From contig NZ_CP117866.1 in the NCBI RefSeq assembly GCF_028736035.1, forward strand, positions 372,001-436,000: DNA of 64,000 bases, in the 5' to 3' direction. The translations under genes were made by a program, and so were the position numbers. The notes beneath the pieces are model-generated. The model was not told the origin of the DNA. It saw nothing but the letters and a program-made list of their open reading frames with translations, and searched no databases. The DNA is from Streptomyces sp. T12 (lineage in GTDB: Bacteria; Actinomycetota; Actinomycetes; Streptomycetales; Streptomycetaceae). The stretch's first letter is position 1. Every line of letters begins with the position of its first letter. This document shows, piece by piece, positions 17,071 to 24,990 of this stretch.

Positions 17071-17146
17071 GGCGAGAAGCCTAGAAACCGAACACTTCGG
17101 CGACGGACGAATCATGCCGGGCGGGGACGATCGCGCACGCCCGACT

Positions 17147-17162
17147 TCTGGTCTGTACCAAA
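17147..17162. promoter_or_regulatory. DasR-site-like palindrome upstream of the GH16 gene
   Basis: The segment CTGGTCTGTACCA (17148-17160) matches the DasR/dre consensus ACTGGTCTAGACCACT at 11 of its positions, with the TGGT/ACCA arms exact. It lies about 105 bases before the glucanase start. DasR (GntR family) represses chitin and polysaccharide-use genes in Streptomyces. The mismatch at the centre means a related regulator could use it instead. Confidence 0.4.
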
Positions 17163-17265
17163 GTATTGACGGCCCCTTATCTCACTCCTTAAATCAAGTG
17201 GCGACACCTTCACCCCCCACCTCGCTCGGCGCACCCGTCCACCGGGTCGCCGTACGGAAGGGAGC

Positions 17266-18498
17266 ATGATGGCCGCCCCACGCCTGCTCCGCACGTGTCT
17301 CCTCGCCGCCTTGTCGGCCGTCCTGGTCGCGTCCGCCGCGATCGGACCCGCCCAGGCGGAACCACCGGACGTCACGGCCGCCGCGGTGACGTTCTCCGAC
17401 AGCTTCGACGGGCCCGCCGGTGCCGCGGTCGACTCGTCGAAGTGGCAGATCGAAACCGGCGACAACGTCAACAACCACGAGCGGCAGTACTACACCCCGG
17501 GCAACAAGAACGCGGCGCTGGACGGCCAGGGCCACCTGGTGATCACGGCCCGACGCGAGAACCCCGCCAACTACCAGTGCTGGTACGGAACTTGCCAGTA
17601 CACCTCGGCCCGGCTGAACACCGCCGGGAAGTTCACCGCGCAGTACGGTCATGTCGAGGCGCGGCTGAAGGTGCCGCGCGGGCAGGGCATGTGGCCCGCG
17701 TTCTGGATGCTCGGCACACCGGTCGACTGGCCGGACTCGGGCGAGATCGACATCATGGAGAACGTCGGCTTCGAGCCCTCGACGGTGCACGGCACGCTCC
17801 ACGGCCCCGGCTACTCCGGGTCGGGCGGCATAGGGGCCGCCTACTCCCTCCCGAACGGGCAGGCCTTCGCCGACGCCTTCCACACCTTCGCCATCGACTG
17901 GGCACCCGACTCGATCACCTGGTCCGTGGACGGGAACGTCTACCAGCGGCGCACACCCGCCGACCTGGGCGGGCGGACCTGGGTGTTCAACAAGCCGTTC
18001 TTCCTGATCCTGAACCTCGCGGTCGGCGGCTACTGGCCGGGCGACCCGGACGGATCCACGGTCTTTCCGCAGCAGCTGGTCGTGGACCACGTCTCGGTGA
18101 CGACCGGCGACTCGGCCACCGGCGGCGCGATCAGGGGCCTGGCCGGGAAGTGCGTGGACGTGGCCGGGGCGAACCCCGCCAACGGCACACCCGTACAGCT
18201 CTACGACTGCAACGGCTCCGCCGCCCAGCAGTGGACCGCCGGCGCCGACGGCACGCTCCGGGCGCTCGGCAAGTGCCTGGACGTGACGGGCAACGGCACC
18301 GCGGACGGCTCGACCGTCCAGCTGTGGGACTGCACCGGCGGCCCCAACCAGAGATGGACCGTCTCCGCGGCGCGCGACATCGTCAACCCGCAGGCCGACA
18401 AGTGCCTCGATGTGGCCGGCAACAACTCGGCGGGCGGCACCCGGCTGCAGATCTGGACCTGCACGGGCGGCGCCAACCAGAAGTGGACGGTCGGCTGA
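17266..18498 (+). CDS. Secreted GH16 endo-1,3-beta-glucanase with RICIN domain
   Basis: 410 residues. Signal peptide of about 30 residues ending PAQA. GH16 catalytic domain at about 45-285 with the active-site motif GEIDIMEN (E-x-D-x-x-E) and MWPAFWMLG, typical of laminarinase-type enzymes that cut beta-1,3-glucan. A C-terminal ricin B-type lectin domain (about 290-410) shows three repeats with Q-x-W motifs (QQW, QRW, QKW) and paired cysteines. The product should be secreted to degrade fungal or plant beta-glucans. AAGGGAGC precedes ATG 17266. Single gene. Confidence 0.95.
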   Translation: MMAAPRLLRTCLLAALSAVLVASAAIGPAQAEPPDVTAAAVTFSDSFDGPAGAAVDSSKWQIETGDNVNNHERQYYTPGNKNAALDGQGHLVITARRENPANYQCWYGTCQYTSARLNTAGKFTAQYGHVEARLKVPRGQGMWPAFWMLGTPVDWPDSGEIDIMENVGFEPSTVHGTLHGPGYSGSGGIGAAYSLPNGQAFADAFHTFAIDWAPDSITWSVDGNVYQRRTPADLGGRTWVFNKPFFLILNLAVGGYWPGDPDGSTVFPQQLVVDHVSVTTGDSATGGAIRGLAGKCVDVAGANPANGTPVQLYDCNGSAAQQWTAGADGTLRALGKCLDVTGNGTADGSTVQLWDCTGGPNQRWTVSAARDIVNPQADKCLDVAGNNSAGGTRLQIWTCTGGANQKWTVG

Positions 18499-18507
18499 CC
18501 CGGCCGG

Positions 18508-18744
18508 CTAGTGGTGGTGCCAGGTGAACTTGTCTCCGCCGACCCAGCGGACCACGTCCGGGTCATCCAGGTCATGGACGGTGATGCCGAAGGCGGCGGC
18601 GGCCTCCAGAACGTCGGTGACGGTTTTCGCCTGACCGACGACCTCGCCGTCGATCTCCAGGATGCGGAACGGAGGCGTGCCCGGCTGAACCCCGAGCACC
18701 ATGATCCGCGGGTTTGAAATGTACGGGCTCGCGCTTTCGGTCAT
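18508..18744 (-). CDS. Small conserved-type hypothetical protein
   Basis: 78 residues from ATG 18744 (MTESASPYISN); the frame is open to 18795. The sequence is compact and alpha/beta-like (PFRILEIDGEVVGQAKTVTDVLEAAAAFGITVHDLDDPDVVRWVGG), ending in three histidines. No signal peptide or membrane segment. The codon bias fits a real gene and it sits snugly tail to tail with the glucanase. Function unknown. Confidence 0.7.
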   Translation of the reverse strand: MTESASPYISNPRIMVLGVQPGTPPFRILEIDGEVVGQAKTVTDVLEAAAAFGITVHDLDDPDVVRWVGGDKFTWHHH

Positions 18745-18856
18745 GCATAGAGCGTAGAGCGCAATCCGCGTCGACGAATCCTCCAGGTCACCCACGAATC
18801 CGTCCGCCGTCGTGCGGGGGCGGCAGCGCCGGGGAACCCTGGAGGGGGAGGTGGCG

Positions 18857-19897
18857 ATGGATCCCGTCGAGGCGCTGAACCGGATCGCCTTTCTGCTGGA
18901 GCGGTCGCTGGCGCCGACGTATCGCGTACGCGCCTTCCGTACGGCCGCCCGGGTACTGGCCGAGCTGCCCGAGGACGAGGTACGGGCCCGGGCCGAGGCC
19001 GGGACGCTGGAGTCGCTGCGGGGCGTCGGTCCGAAGACGGCCCAGGTGGTGCGCGAGGCGCTGGCCGGTCAGGTGCCCGGCTATCTGACAGACCTGGAGG
19101 GCAGGTCCGCGGCTGCCGCACCGCCCGAGAGCGGGCGGCAGCTGTGGGAGCTGCTGCGCGGGGACTGCCATCTGCACTCCGACTGGTCCGACGGCGGCAG
19201 CCCGATCGAGGAGATGGGGCGGACGGCGGCCGAGCTCGGACATGAGTGGGCGGCGCTGACCGACCACTCCCCGCGGCTGACCGTCGCCCGCGGGCTGTCG
19301 GCCGACCGGCTGCGCGAGCAGCTGGACGTGGTGGCGGAGCTGAACGCGACCTGGGCGCCGTTCCGGCTGCTCACCGGCATCGAGTGCGACATCCTCGAGG
19401 ACGGCTCGCTCGACCAGGAACCCGAGCTGCTGGATCGGCTCGACGTCGTGGTGGTGTCCGTGCACTCCAAGCTGCGCATGGAATCCCGCGCGATGACCCG
19501 CCGCATGGTCGCCGCCGTACGCGATCCGCACGCGGACGTTCTGGGGCACTGCACCGGCAGGCTGGTGACCGGGCGTGGGCGGCCCGAGTCGGAGTTCGAC
19601 GCGGACGAGGTGTTCGCCGCGTGCGCCGAGTCCGGTACGGCGGTGGAGATCAACAGCAGGCCCGAGCGGCTCGACCCGCCCCGGCGGCTGCTGCGCCGAG
19701 CCGTGGCGGCGGGCACGCTGTTCTCCATCGACACCGACGCGCATGCGCCCGGTCAGCTGGACTGGCAGCGGTACGGCTGTGCGCGGGCGCAGGAGTGCGC
19801 GGTGCCCGCCGAGCGGGTGGTCACCACCTGGAGCATGGACGAGCTGCTGGCCTGGACCCACGAGGGCCGGACACCGTCCCGAGTGGCGGGCGCCTGA
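18857..19897 (+). CDS. PolX-like PHP phosphoesterase with helix-hairpin-helix, polymerase domain missing
   Basis: 346 residues; GGAGG before ATG 18857. Residues 1-75 resemble the 8-kDa/HhH part of family X DNA polymerases (ALNRIAFLLERSLAPTYRVRAFRTAARVLAEL, then LRGVGPKTAQVV). The PHP domain follows from about residue 100 with metal-binding motifs GDCHLHSDWSDG, TDHSPRL, GIECDI, SVHS, GHCTGR and SIDTDAHAP. The central nucleotidyltransferase domain of PolX is absent. Likely a DNA-associated phosphodiesterase or 3'-end processing enzyme in repair. Confidence 0.87.
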   Translation: MDPVEALNRIAFLLERSLAPTYRVRAFRTAARVLAELPEDEVRARAEAGTLESLRGVGPKTAQVVREALAGQVPGYLTDLEGRSAAAAPPESGRQLWELLRGDCHLHSDWSDGGSPIEEMGRTAAELGHEWAALTDHSPRLTVARGLSADRLREQLDVVAELNATWAPFRLLTGIECDILEDGSLDQEPELLDRLDVVVVSVHSKLRMESRAMTRRMVAAVRDPHADVLGHCTGRLVTGRGRPESEFDADEVFAACAESGTAVEINSRPERLDPPRRLLRRAVAAGTLFSIDTDAHAPGQLDWQRYGCARAQECAVPAERVVTTWSMDELLAWTHEGRTPSRVAGA

Positions 19898-19954
19898 CGT
19901 GGTACTCGTGCGGCAGGTACGGAAACCGGCCCGCACCAGGAAGGGGCGGCACAC

Positions 19955-20644
19955 ATGGAACGGGCGGCGGTGTTCGACGTCGACGGAACTCTCGTCGACA
20001 CCAACCACCTCCACGTCACGACCTGGTGGGAAGCCTTCCGGCAGGCCGGACACCAGGTGCCCATGCACGCCGTCCACCGGGCCGTGGGCCTCGCCTCCAC
20101 CGACCTGATCGCCCACCTCCTCGGCGACGACCGGGACGAGGACCAGGACGCCGAGTTGGGCGCCGCCCACAAGGCCCTGTACGGCCAGTACTTCGACCGG
20201 CTGCCCCCGCTGCGGGACGCGGGCCGGCTGCTGCGGCGCCTCGACCGCAACGGCTGGCGCGTCGTCCTCGCGACCTCGGCCGGGGGTGCGGAGCTGTCCG
20301 CGCTGCGTCGGGCGATCGCCGCGGACGACGCGATCACCGCCACCGCGAGCGCCGACGACGTCGAGGAGGGCAAGCCCGCACCGGAGCCCGTCGAGCACGC
20401 CCTGGAACTGGCCGGGGTGCCCGCCGAGCGCGCGGTCTTCGTCGGCGACACCGTGTGGGACATGCGAGCCGGCACCCGGGCCGGTGTGCGCTGCGTGGGC
20501 GTCCTGTGCGGCGGCATCCCCCGCGCCGACCTGCTGGACGCGGGCGCGCGGGCGGTCTACGAGGATCCGGCCCACCTGCTGGCGTCCCTGGCGGACAGCC
20601 CCTTGGCCGAGGTGCCGGGCGGCGCGGACGCGCGCGGCGGATGA
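19955..20644 (+). CDS. HAD superfamily phosphatase (phosphoglycolate phosphatase-like)
   Basis: 229 residues. HAD subfamily IA: motif I FDVDGTLVDTNHLH (nucleophile Asp), motif II LATSAGG, motif III lysine in EEGKPAPEPVEHAL, motif IV VFVGDTVWDMRAGTRAG. The cap domain lies between residues 15 and 85. Probably hydrolyses a small phosphomonoester; substrate not visible. The stop overlaps the start of a small downstream gene (ATGA). Confidence 0.92.
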   Translation: MERAAVFDVDGTLVDTNHLHVTTWWEAFRQAGHQVPMHAVHRAVGLASTDLIAHLLGDDRDEDQDAELGAAHKALYGQYFDRLPPLRDAGRLLRRLDRNGWRVVLATSAGGAELSALRRAIAADDAITATASADDVEEGKPAPEPVEHALELAGVPAERAVFVGDTVWDMRAGTRAGVRCVGVLCGGIPRADLLDAGARAVYEDPAHLLASLADSPLAEVPGGADARGG

Positions 20645-20913
20645 CCCGTGTGACCGACGGGGTGCGACGGCCTGAGCGCCGGGGCACCCGGGCCGTGGAA
20701 TCGGTACGACAGCGGGCGCTCGGGGGTGCCCCTGCTGATGGTGCCGGCCAACTGGCGGCGCTTTGGCGTGTCACCGGGCACATCAGGGCCCTCACCCGGA
20801 CCCTCGCCGTCGCGGCCGACGAAGGCCGCACGCCACTCCCGCCCGACCGGCCGGCGCTGCTGCAGGCGGAGAACGTGTGGAGCGAGACCGTTCCGGCAGG
20901 TCAACGGGGGTGA
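20641..20913 (+). CDS. Small hypothetical protein coupled to the HAD gene
   Basis: 90 residues; ATG 20641 overlaps the HAD stop by four bases, which suggests translational coupling. The sequence is basic in the first half, then LWRVTGHIRALTRTLAVAADEGRTPLPPDRPALLQAENVWSETV, compatible with one or two helices. I recognise no family. A GTG at 20650 is an alternative start. Confidence 0.55.
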   Translation: MTRVTDGVRRPERRGTRAVESVRQRALGGAPADGAGQLAALWRVTGHIRALTRTLAVAADEGRTPLPPDRPALLQAENVWSETVPAGQRG

Positions 20914-20984
20914 CGCAGATCACCTCACATCGTCCCCAGTGCTGGAACACCGAAAGGTAGTTGCCCGTTGAACAACGCGTGGGT

Positions 20985-21140
20985 GCGGATGGGACAGTGT
21001 CCCCGGGCCTCACCTTTTGCCCACAGGGACGATCGTTCGGCTGAAGCCCTGTGGAGCCTTTCGCCGAGAGGCGACCGCCATCCGTACCCACACCCCTGAC
21101 CGCCCCGACCGGAACCCCCCGTCCGGTCGGGGCTTCTCCC
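20985..21140 (+). ncRNA. Candidate structured RNA with four hairpins
   Basis: This non-coding stretch holds, in order, GGGACA-G-TGTCCC (20991-21003), CCACAGGG/CCCTGTGG with an 18-base loop (21021-21054), TCGCC-GAGA-GGCGA, a GNRA-capped stem (21061-21074), and an 11-bp terminator-like stem (21103-21132) whose loop contains six C residues. The GNRA loop favours the plus strand. The arrangement looks like a small RNA ending in a terminator. No known family is assigned; the C-rich loop recalls the actinobacterial 6C RNA, but a second C-rich loop is not seen. A 44-codon frame from a TTG at 20968 also overlaps. Confidence 0.4.
21103..21132 (+). terminator. Strong 11-bp hairpin terminator without U-tract
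   Basis: CCCCGACCGGA (21103-21113) pairs perfectly with TCCGGTCGGGG (21122-21132) across an 8-base loop. Stems like this without a T-run are common Streptomyces terminators. It lies upstream of the SDR promoter and would end transcription coming from the HAD/hypothetical genes or the candidate RNA. Confidence 0.7.
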
Positions 21141-21166
21141 GTTCGGGCGCGTGCCTACGGGTCGGC

Positions 21167-21197
21167 TTGACTTGGAGAGCACTCCAATTCGTAGCGT
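21167..21197 (+). promoter_or_regulatory. MerR-type promoter with 19-bp spacer and palindrome, leaderless SDR transcript
   Basis: -35 TTGACT (21167-21172) and -10 TAGCGT (21192-21197) are 19 bp apart, the long spacing typical of MerR-activated promoters. A dyad TTGGAG-AGCA-CTCCAA (21172-21187) fills the spacer. The expected transcription start falls at about 21204-21205, on the ATG at 21205, so the mRNA is probably leaderless; indeed no ribosome site is seen. Confidence 0.7.
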
Positions 21198-21204
21198 TCC
21201 CGGC

Positions 21205-22167
21205 ATGAGCACTGCACAGCACAAGATCGGCTCCGGCTTCGACGCCACGAGCACCGCCGACGACGTCCTGAACGGCATCGACCTGACCGGGAAGCTCGCG
21301 ATCGTGACGGGCGGCTACTCGGGCCTCGGCCTGGAGACCACCCGCGCGCTCACCAAGGCGGGCGCCCAGGTAGTCGTCCCCGCCCGTCGCCGGGCCACCG
21401 CCGAGGAGGCGCTGTCCGGCCTCGGCGGCGTCGAGGTGGACGAGCTGGATCTCGGCGACCTGGAGAGCGTGCGCGGCTTCGCCGAGCGGTTCCTCGCTTC
21501 CGGCCACACGATCGACTTCGTGATCGACAACGCCGGGATCATGGCTTGTCCGGAGACCCGGGTCGGGCCCGGCTGGGAGGCTCAGTTCGCGACCAACCAC
21601 CTCGGTCACTTCGCACTGGTCAACCGCCTGTGGCCGGCGATCGAGCCGGGCGGTGCCCGCGTGGTCTCGGTGTCCTCGCGGGCCCACCACTTCTCCGGGA
21701 TGCGCTGGGACGACGTCCACTGGCGGCAGGGCTACGACAAGTGGGAGGCGTACGGGCAGGCGAAGACCGCGAACGTCCTGTTCGCCGTCCACCTCGACAA
21801 GCTCGGCGCCGACCACGGGGTACGGGCCTTCTCGCTGCACCCGGGCGGCATCCTCACCCCGTTGCAGCGCCACCTCCCGAAGGAGGAGATGGTGGAGCGC
21901 GGCTGGATCGACGAGCAGGGCAACCCGCTGAACCCGGAGGGCTTCAAGAGCCCGGCGCAGGGCGCGGCCACGCAGGTGTGGGCCGCGACGTCGCCCCAGC
22001 TGGACGGCATGGGCGGGGTCTACCTGGAGGACTGCGACATCGCCGAGCCCGCCCACGACGGCGACGAGCGCAGTGGCGTCAAGGACTGGGCGATCGACCC
22101 GGAGCAGGCCGCACGGCTGTGGCAGCTGTCGGCGGAGCTGACGGGTGTGAACGCGTTCGCCGCGTAG
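21205..22167 (+). CDS. Short-chain dehydrogenase/reductase (SDR), probable MerR regulon member
   Basis: 320 residues. Rossmann motif VTGGYSGLGLETTRAL, NNAG-equivalent DNAGIMA, catalytic Ser in SVSSRAHH and Tyr-Lys in YGQAKTANVLFA. The length and the segment HPGGILTPLQRHL resemble the retinol-dehydrogenase-like/oxidoreductase SDRs. NAD(P)-dependent; substrate unknown. The start at 21205 is fixed by the promoter geometry described separately. The MerR regulator itself is not in this window. Confidence 0.92.
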   Translation: MSTAQHKIGSGFDATSTADDVLNGIDLTGKLAIVTGGYSGLGLETTRALTKAGAQVVVPARRRATAEEALSGLGGVEVDELDLGDLESVRGFAERFLASGHTIDFVIDNAGIMACPETRVGPGWEAQFATNHLGHFALVNRLWPAIEPGGARVVSVSSRAHHFSGMRWDDVHWRQGYDKWEAYGQAKTANVLFAVHLDKLGADHGVRAFSLHPGGILTPLQRHLPKEEMVERGWIDEQGNPLNPEGFKSPAQGAATQVWAATSPQLDGMGGVYLEDCDIAEPAHDGDERSGVKDWAIDPEQAARLWQLSAELTGVNAFAA

Positions 22168-22244
22168 CGCGGGTGCGGAGCGTGCGGGCGCCTCGGAACG
22201 GGGTACTCGGACGCTCCCGTCCCCACTCCCGTGAGGAGGCGCAG

Positions 22245-23273
22245 GTGAGCAGCGAACCGGCCCGCAGGATCGTGGTCACCGGTGCCACGGGCAACGTCGG
22301 CACGAGCGTGGTGCGGCTCCTCTCGGAGGATCCGGAGGTCGGCTCCGTGCTGGGGCTGGCCCGCAGGACTCCCGAGTGGTCGCCGCCGAAGACGGACTGG
22401 GCGGCGGTCGACCTGGCGTCCGAGCAGGCCGATCCGGCGAGCCTGTTCGAGGGTGCCGATGCCGTCATCCATCTGGCCTGGGCGTTCCAGCCCACGCACG
22501 ATCCGGCCGTGACCTGGCGGACGAACGTGCTGGGCAGCATTCAGGTCTTCGACGCGGTGGCCGCGGCGCGGGTCCCGACGCTGGTGCACGCGTCGTCGGT
22601 CGGCGCGTACTCGCCGGGGCCGAAGGACCACGCAGTGGACGAGTCGTGGCCGACACACGGCTGGCCCGACGCCGCGTACTGCCGGGAGAAGGCCTACTTG
22701 GAGCGGGCGCTGGACACCTTCGACCGGTCCCATCCCAGGTTGCGTGTGGTGCGGATGCGGCCGGCGTTCCTGTTCAAGCGGGAGTCGGCGAGCGAGCAGC
22801 GCCGTATCTTCGGTGGCCGCTTCCTGCCGGGCCCGCTGGCGCGCCCGGAGCTGCTGCCGTTCCTGCCCGACATTCCAGGACTGCGGGTGCAGGCGCTGCA
22901 CACGGACGACGCGGCCAGGGCCTATCAGCTCGCCGTGAAGTCCGACGTCCGCGGCGCCTTCAACCTCGCGGCCGACCCCCCGGTCGACGCGGCTCTGCTG
23001 GGCGAGATGCTCGGCGCCCGCCCGGTCCGGCTGCACCGTACGGCGGCCCGCTCGGCGATCGCCGCCGCGTGGGGGCTGCACCTGCTGCCCGCCTCCCCGC
23101 ACCTCTTCGACGCGGTGCTCAGGCTGCCGCTGATGGACTGCACACGCGCGCGTACGGAACTGGGCTGGCGCCCGGAACGCACGGCGTCCGAGGTGCTGGA
23201 GGAGTTTCTGCAGGGCCTGCAGCGCGGCGAGGGTGCGCCGACGGAGCCGATGCGGGGCCGCAAGGCGGGCTGA
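22245..23273 (+). CDS. NAD-dependent epimerase/dehydratase (extended SDR)
   Basis: 342 residues from GTG 22245, with AGGAGG upstream. Nucleotide-binding motif VVTGATGNVGTSVV, then VIHLAW, HASSVGAYSPG and the active-site pair in AAYCREKAYLERAL (Y-x-x-x-K). Extended SDR fold as in sugar-nucleotide epimerases, but the sequence is closest in feel to NAD-dependent epimerases of unknown substrate. Separated from the SDR by 77 bases and could share its transcript. Confidence 0.88.
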   Translation: MSSEPARRIVVTGATGNVGTSVVRLLSEDPEVGSVLGLARRTPEWSPPKTDWAAVDLASEQADPASLFEGADAVIHLAWAFQPTHDPAVTWRTNVLGSIQVFDAVAAARVPTLVHASSVGAYSPGPKDHAVDESWPTHGWPDAAYCREKAYLERALDTFDRSHPRLRVVRMRPAFLFKRESASEQRRIFGGRFLPGPLARPELLPFLPDIPGLRVQALHTDDAARAYQLAVKSDVRGAFNLAADPPVDAALLGEMLGARPVRLHRTAARSAIAAAWGLHLLPASPHLFDAVLRLPLMDCTRARTELGWRPERTASEVLEEFLQGLQRGEGAPTEPMRGRKAG

Positions 23274-23315
23274 CCTGCGCCCTGCTCAGGGGCCCTGCCT
23301 CAACGAGGACCTGTC

Positions 23316-23570
23316 TCAGCCGGACGGCTCCTCAGGTACCGGATGTTCCTCCGGCTGGACCGTGCCCGACCGGGCCGCGCCCTGTCGGCCCGTTCCCGCC
23401 TCGTCCGTGTCGGGGACGTCGTCCGCTTCGGTGCTGTCGTCCGCCCGCTCGACGGGCACCTCCCACGGGTCCTCCCCCGGGTCCTCTCCCGGGTTCGCCT
23501 GCTGATCCGGCAGATCCCGCGGCACGGGCTCGCCGGTCTTGTCCTGCGCAGCGCGACGGTCGTCGGCCAT
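23316..23570 (-). CDS. Small acidic, disordered hypothetical protein
   Basis: 84 residues; GGAGGTGCACC precedes ATG 23570. Composition is dominated by Asp, Glu, Pro and Gly (GEDPGEDPWEVPVERADD), with no hydrophobic core, so it should be intrinsically disordered. Stands alone, convergent with the epimerase gene and upstream of nothing obvious. Function unknown. Confidence 0.65.
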   Translation of the reverse strand: MADDRRAAQDKTGEPVPRDLPDQQANPGEDPGEDPWEVPVERADDSTEADDVPDTDEAGTGRQGAARSGTVQPEEHPVPEEPSG

Positions 23571-23641
23571 GGTGCACCTCCTCGCGTCGTCCAAGGTCGT
23601 TCGTGAGCCCCGCGAGTACCGTTCCCGACACCGGCGAAACC

Positions 23642-24931
23642 TCAGGGCGCCACCCGCTCCGCCAGGGCCGTGCGCCAGGCGGTCGACGGGGCCTCGGGCA
23701 CAGGCTCGGCGCGCCGGCCGCCGCGCGCGAAGAAGTCGGCGAGCGGCAGGATCGCGGCACCGACGGTGACCGCGTCCGGGCCGAGCCTGCCGAGGTCGAC
23801 GGTGACCTTCCGGGCCGGATGCCGCAGGGCGTACGAGGCCGCGTGCCGGCGTACGGCGGGCAGGAGGTGGGCGCCGAGCCGCAGACCCGCCCAGCCGCCG
23901 ATCAGGATGCGCTCGGGCTGGAAGAGGTTGATCAGGTCGGACAGGCCCGCGCCCACGTACTCGGCCGTCTCCTCCAGTACGGCGAGCGCCACCGGGTCGG
24001 CCGCACCGCCCTCGGGCGGATAGGCGCCGGCCAGCATCGCCGCCAGCGCGGTCTCCTCGTCGGCGCCCTCCGGCATGCTCCCGCCCTCCTCGCGCCAGCG
24101 TTCCAGCAGTGCCTCGGCGCCCGCGTACGCCTCCAGGCAGCCGAGCGCGCCGCACCGGCAGCGGCGCCCCCTGACCCGTACCGTCAGATGCCCCCACTCC
24201 ACCGCCCGCCCGTGCTCCGCCTCGGGGGCGACCAGACAGGCGCCGACGCCGGAGCCGAACAGCACGACGACCGCGCTGCGGGCGCCGTGGCCGCCGCCGA
24301 ACCACATCTCGGCCTGGCCGAGGGTCCTGGCGCCGTTGTCGATGAAGTACGGGACGGTGTCGGGGAGTTCGCAGCCGTCGCGCAGAAGCTGCTCCAGCGG
24401 TACCGCGTCCCAGCCGATCGTCTGCCCGTGCACCAGGGTGCCGAGCCGCGGCGTGTGCTCGACGATCCCGGGGACGCCGATACCGACGCCGAGGAGCCGC
24501 TCGGGCCCGATGCCGGATGCCGCGAGCACCTCGGCGATGCCGTCGCGCACATGGCGGACGATGCCTTCGACCTCGTACCGCTGCTGCGCCAAAGGCCGTT
24601 CGGCGCGGGCGAGTTCGGTGAGGGTCAGGTCGAACAGCCCGATCCGCACCCGGGTCTCGCCGACATCGACGCCGATCATGTGACCGCTGCCGGGAGCCAC
24701 GCGCAAGAGGATGCGGGGGCGGCCGCCGTCGGAGTCGACGCTGCCGGCCTCCTCGACCAGGCCGTCTGCGATCAGCTCGGCGACGACATTGCTGACGGAA
24801 CCGGAGCTGAGGCCGGTCGCCGGGCCGAGTTCGAAGCGGCTGAGGGGGCCGTCGAAGTAGAGGCGCTGCAGTACGACCGTACGGTTGCCCCGTCTGAGGT
24901 CGCGTACCGTGCGCCCGTTCCGCCCCGCCAT
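23642..24931 (-). CDS. ROK family transcriptional regulator
   Basis: 429 residues from ATG 24931 with AAGGGAG upstream. N-terminal winged helix (RGNRTVVLQRLYFDGPLSRFELGPATGLSSGSVSNVVAELIADGLV) followed by a ROK sugar-kinase-like domain: IGVDVGETRVRIGLFDL, GVGIGVPGIVE, the zinc motif CRCGALGCLE, and ILIGGWAGL. Likely a repressor answering to a sugar or sugar phosphate. The phosphotransferase-fold kinase gene lies just upstream on the same strand, 59 bases away; they may be functionally linked. Confidence 0.92.
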   Translation of the reverse strand: MAGRNGRTVRDLRRGNRTVVLQRLYFDGPLSRFELGPATGLSSGSVSNVVAELIADGLVEEAGSVDSDGGRPRILLRVAPGSGHMIGVDVGETRVRIGLFDLTLTELARAERPLAQQRYEVEGIVRHVRDGIAEVLAASGIGPERLLGVGIGVPGIVEHTPRLGTLVHGQTIGWDAVPLEQLLRDGCELPDTVPYFIDNGARTLGQAEMWFGGGHGARSAVVVLFGSGVGACLVAPEAEHGRAVEWGHLTVRVRGRRCRCGALGCLEAYAGAEALLERWREEGGSMPEGADEETALAAMLAGAYPPEGGAADPVALAVLEETAEYVGAGLSDLINLFQPERILIGGWAGLRLGAHLLPAVRRHAASYALRHPARKVTVDLGRLGPDAVTVGAAILPLADFFARGGRRAEPVPEAPSTAWRTALAERVAP

Positions 24932-24990
24932 GCGGCTCCCTTCGGACCAGCCCTGTTCCCCACCCTGTTCGAACCGTCCCCCATTGTGAA

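Noticed and set aside
20968..21102. 44-codon TTG-initiated frame in the hairpin-rich intergenic region
   Set aside because: No ribosome site and no recognisable sequence pattern; the exact stems in the same DNA are better explained as RNA structure. Kept only as an alternative in the RNA entry.
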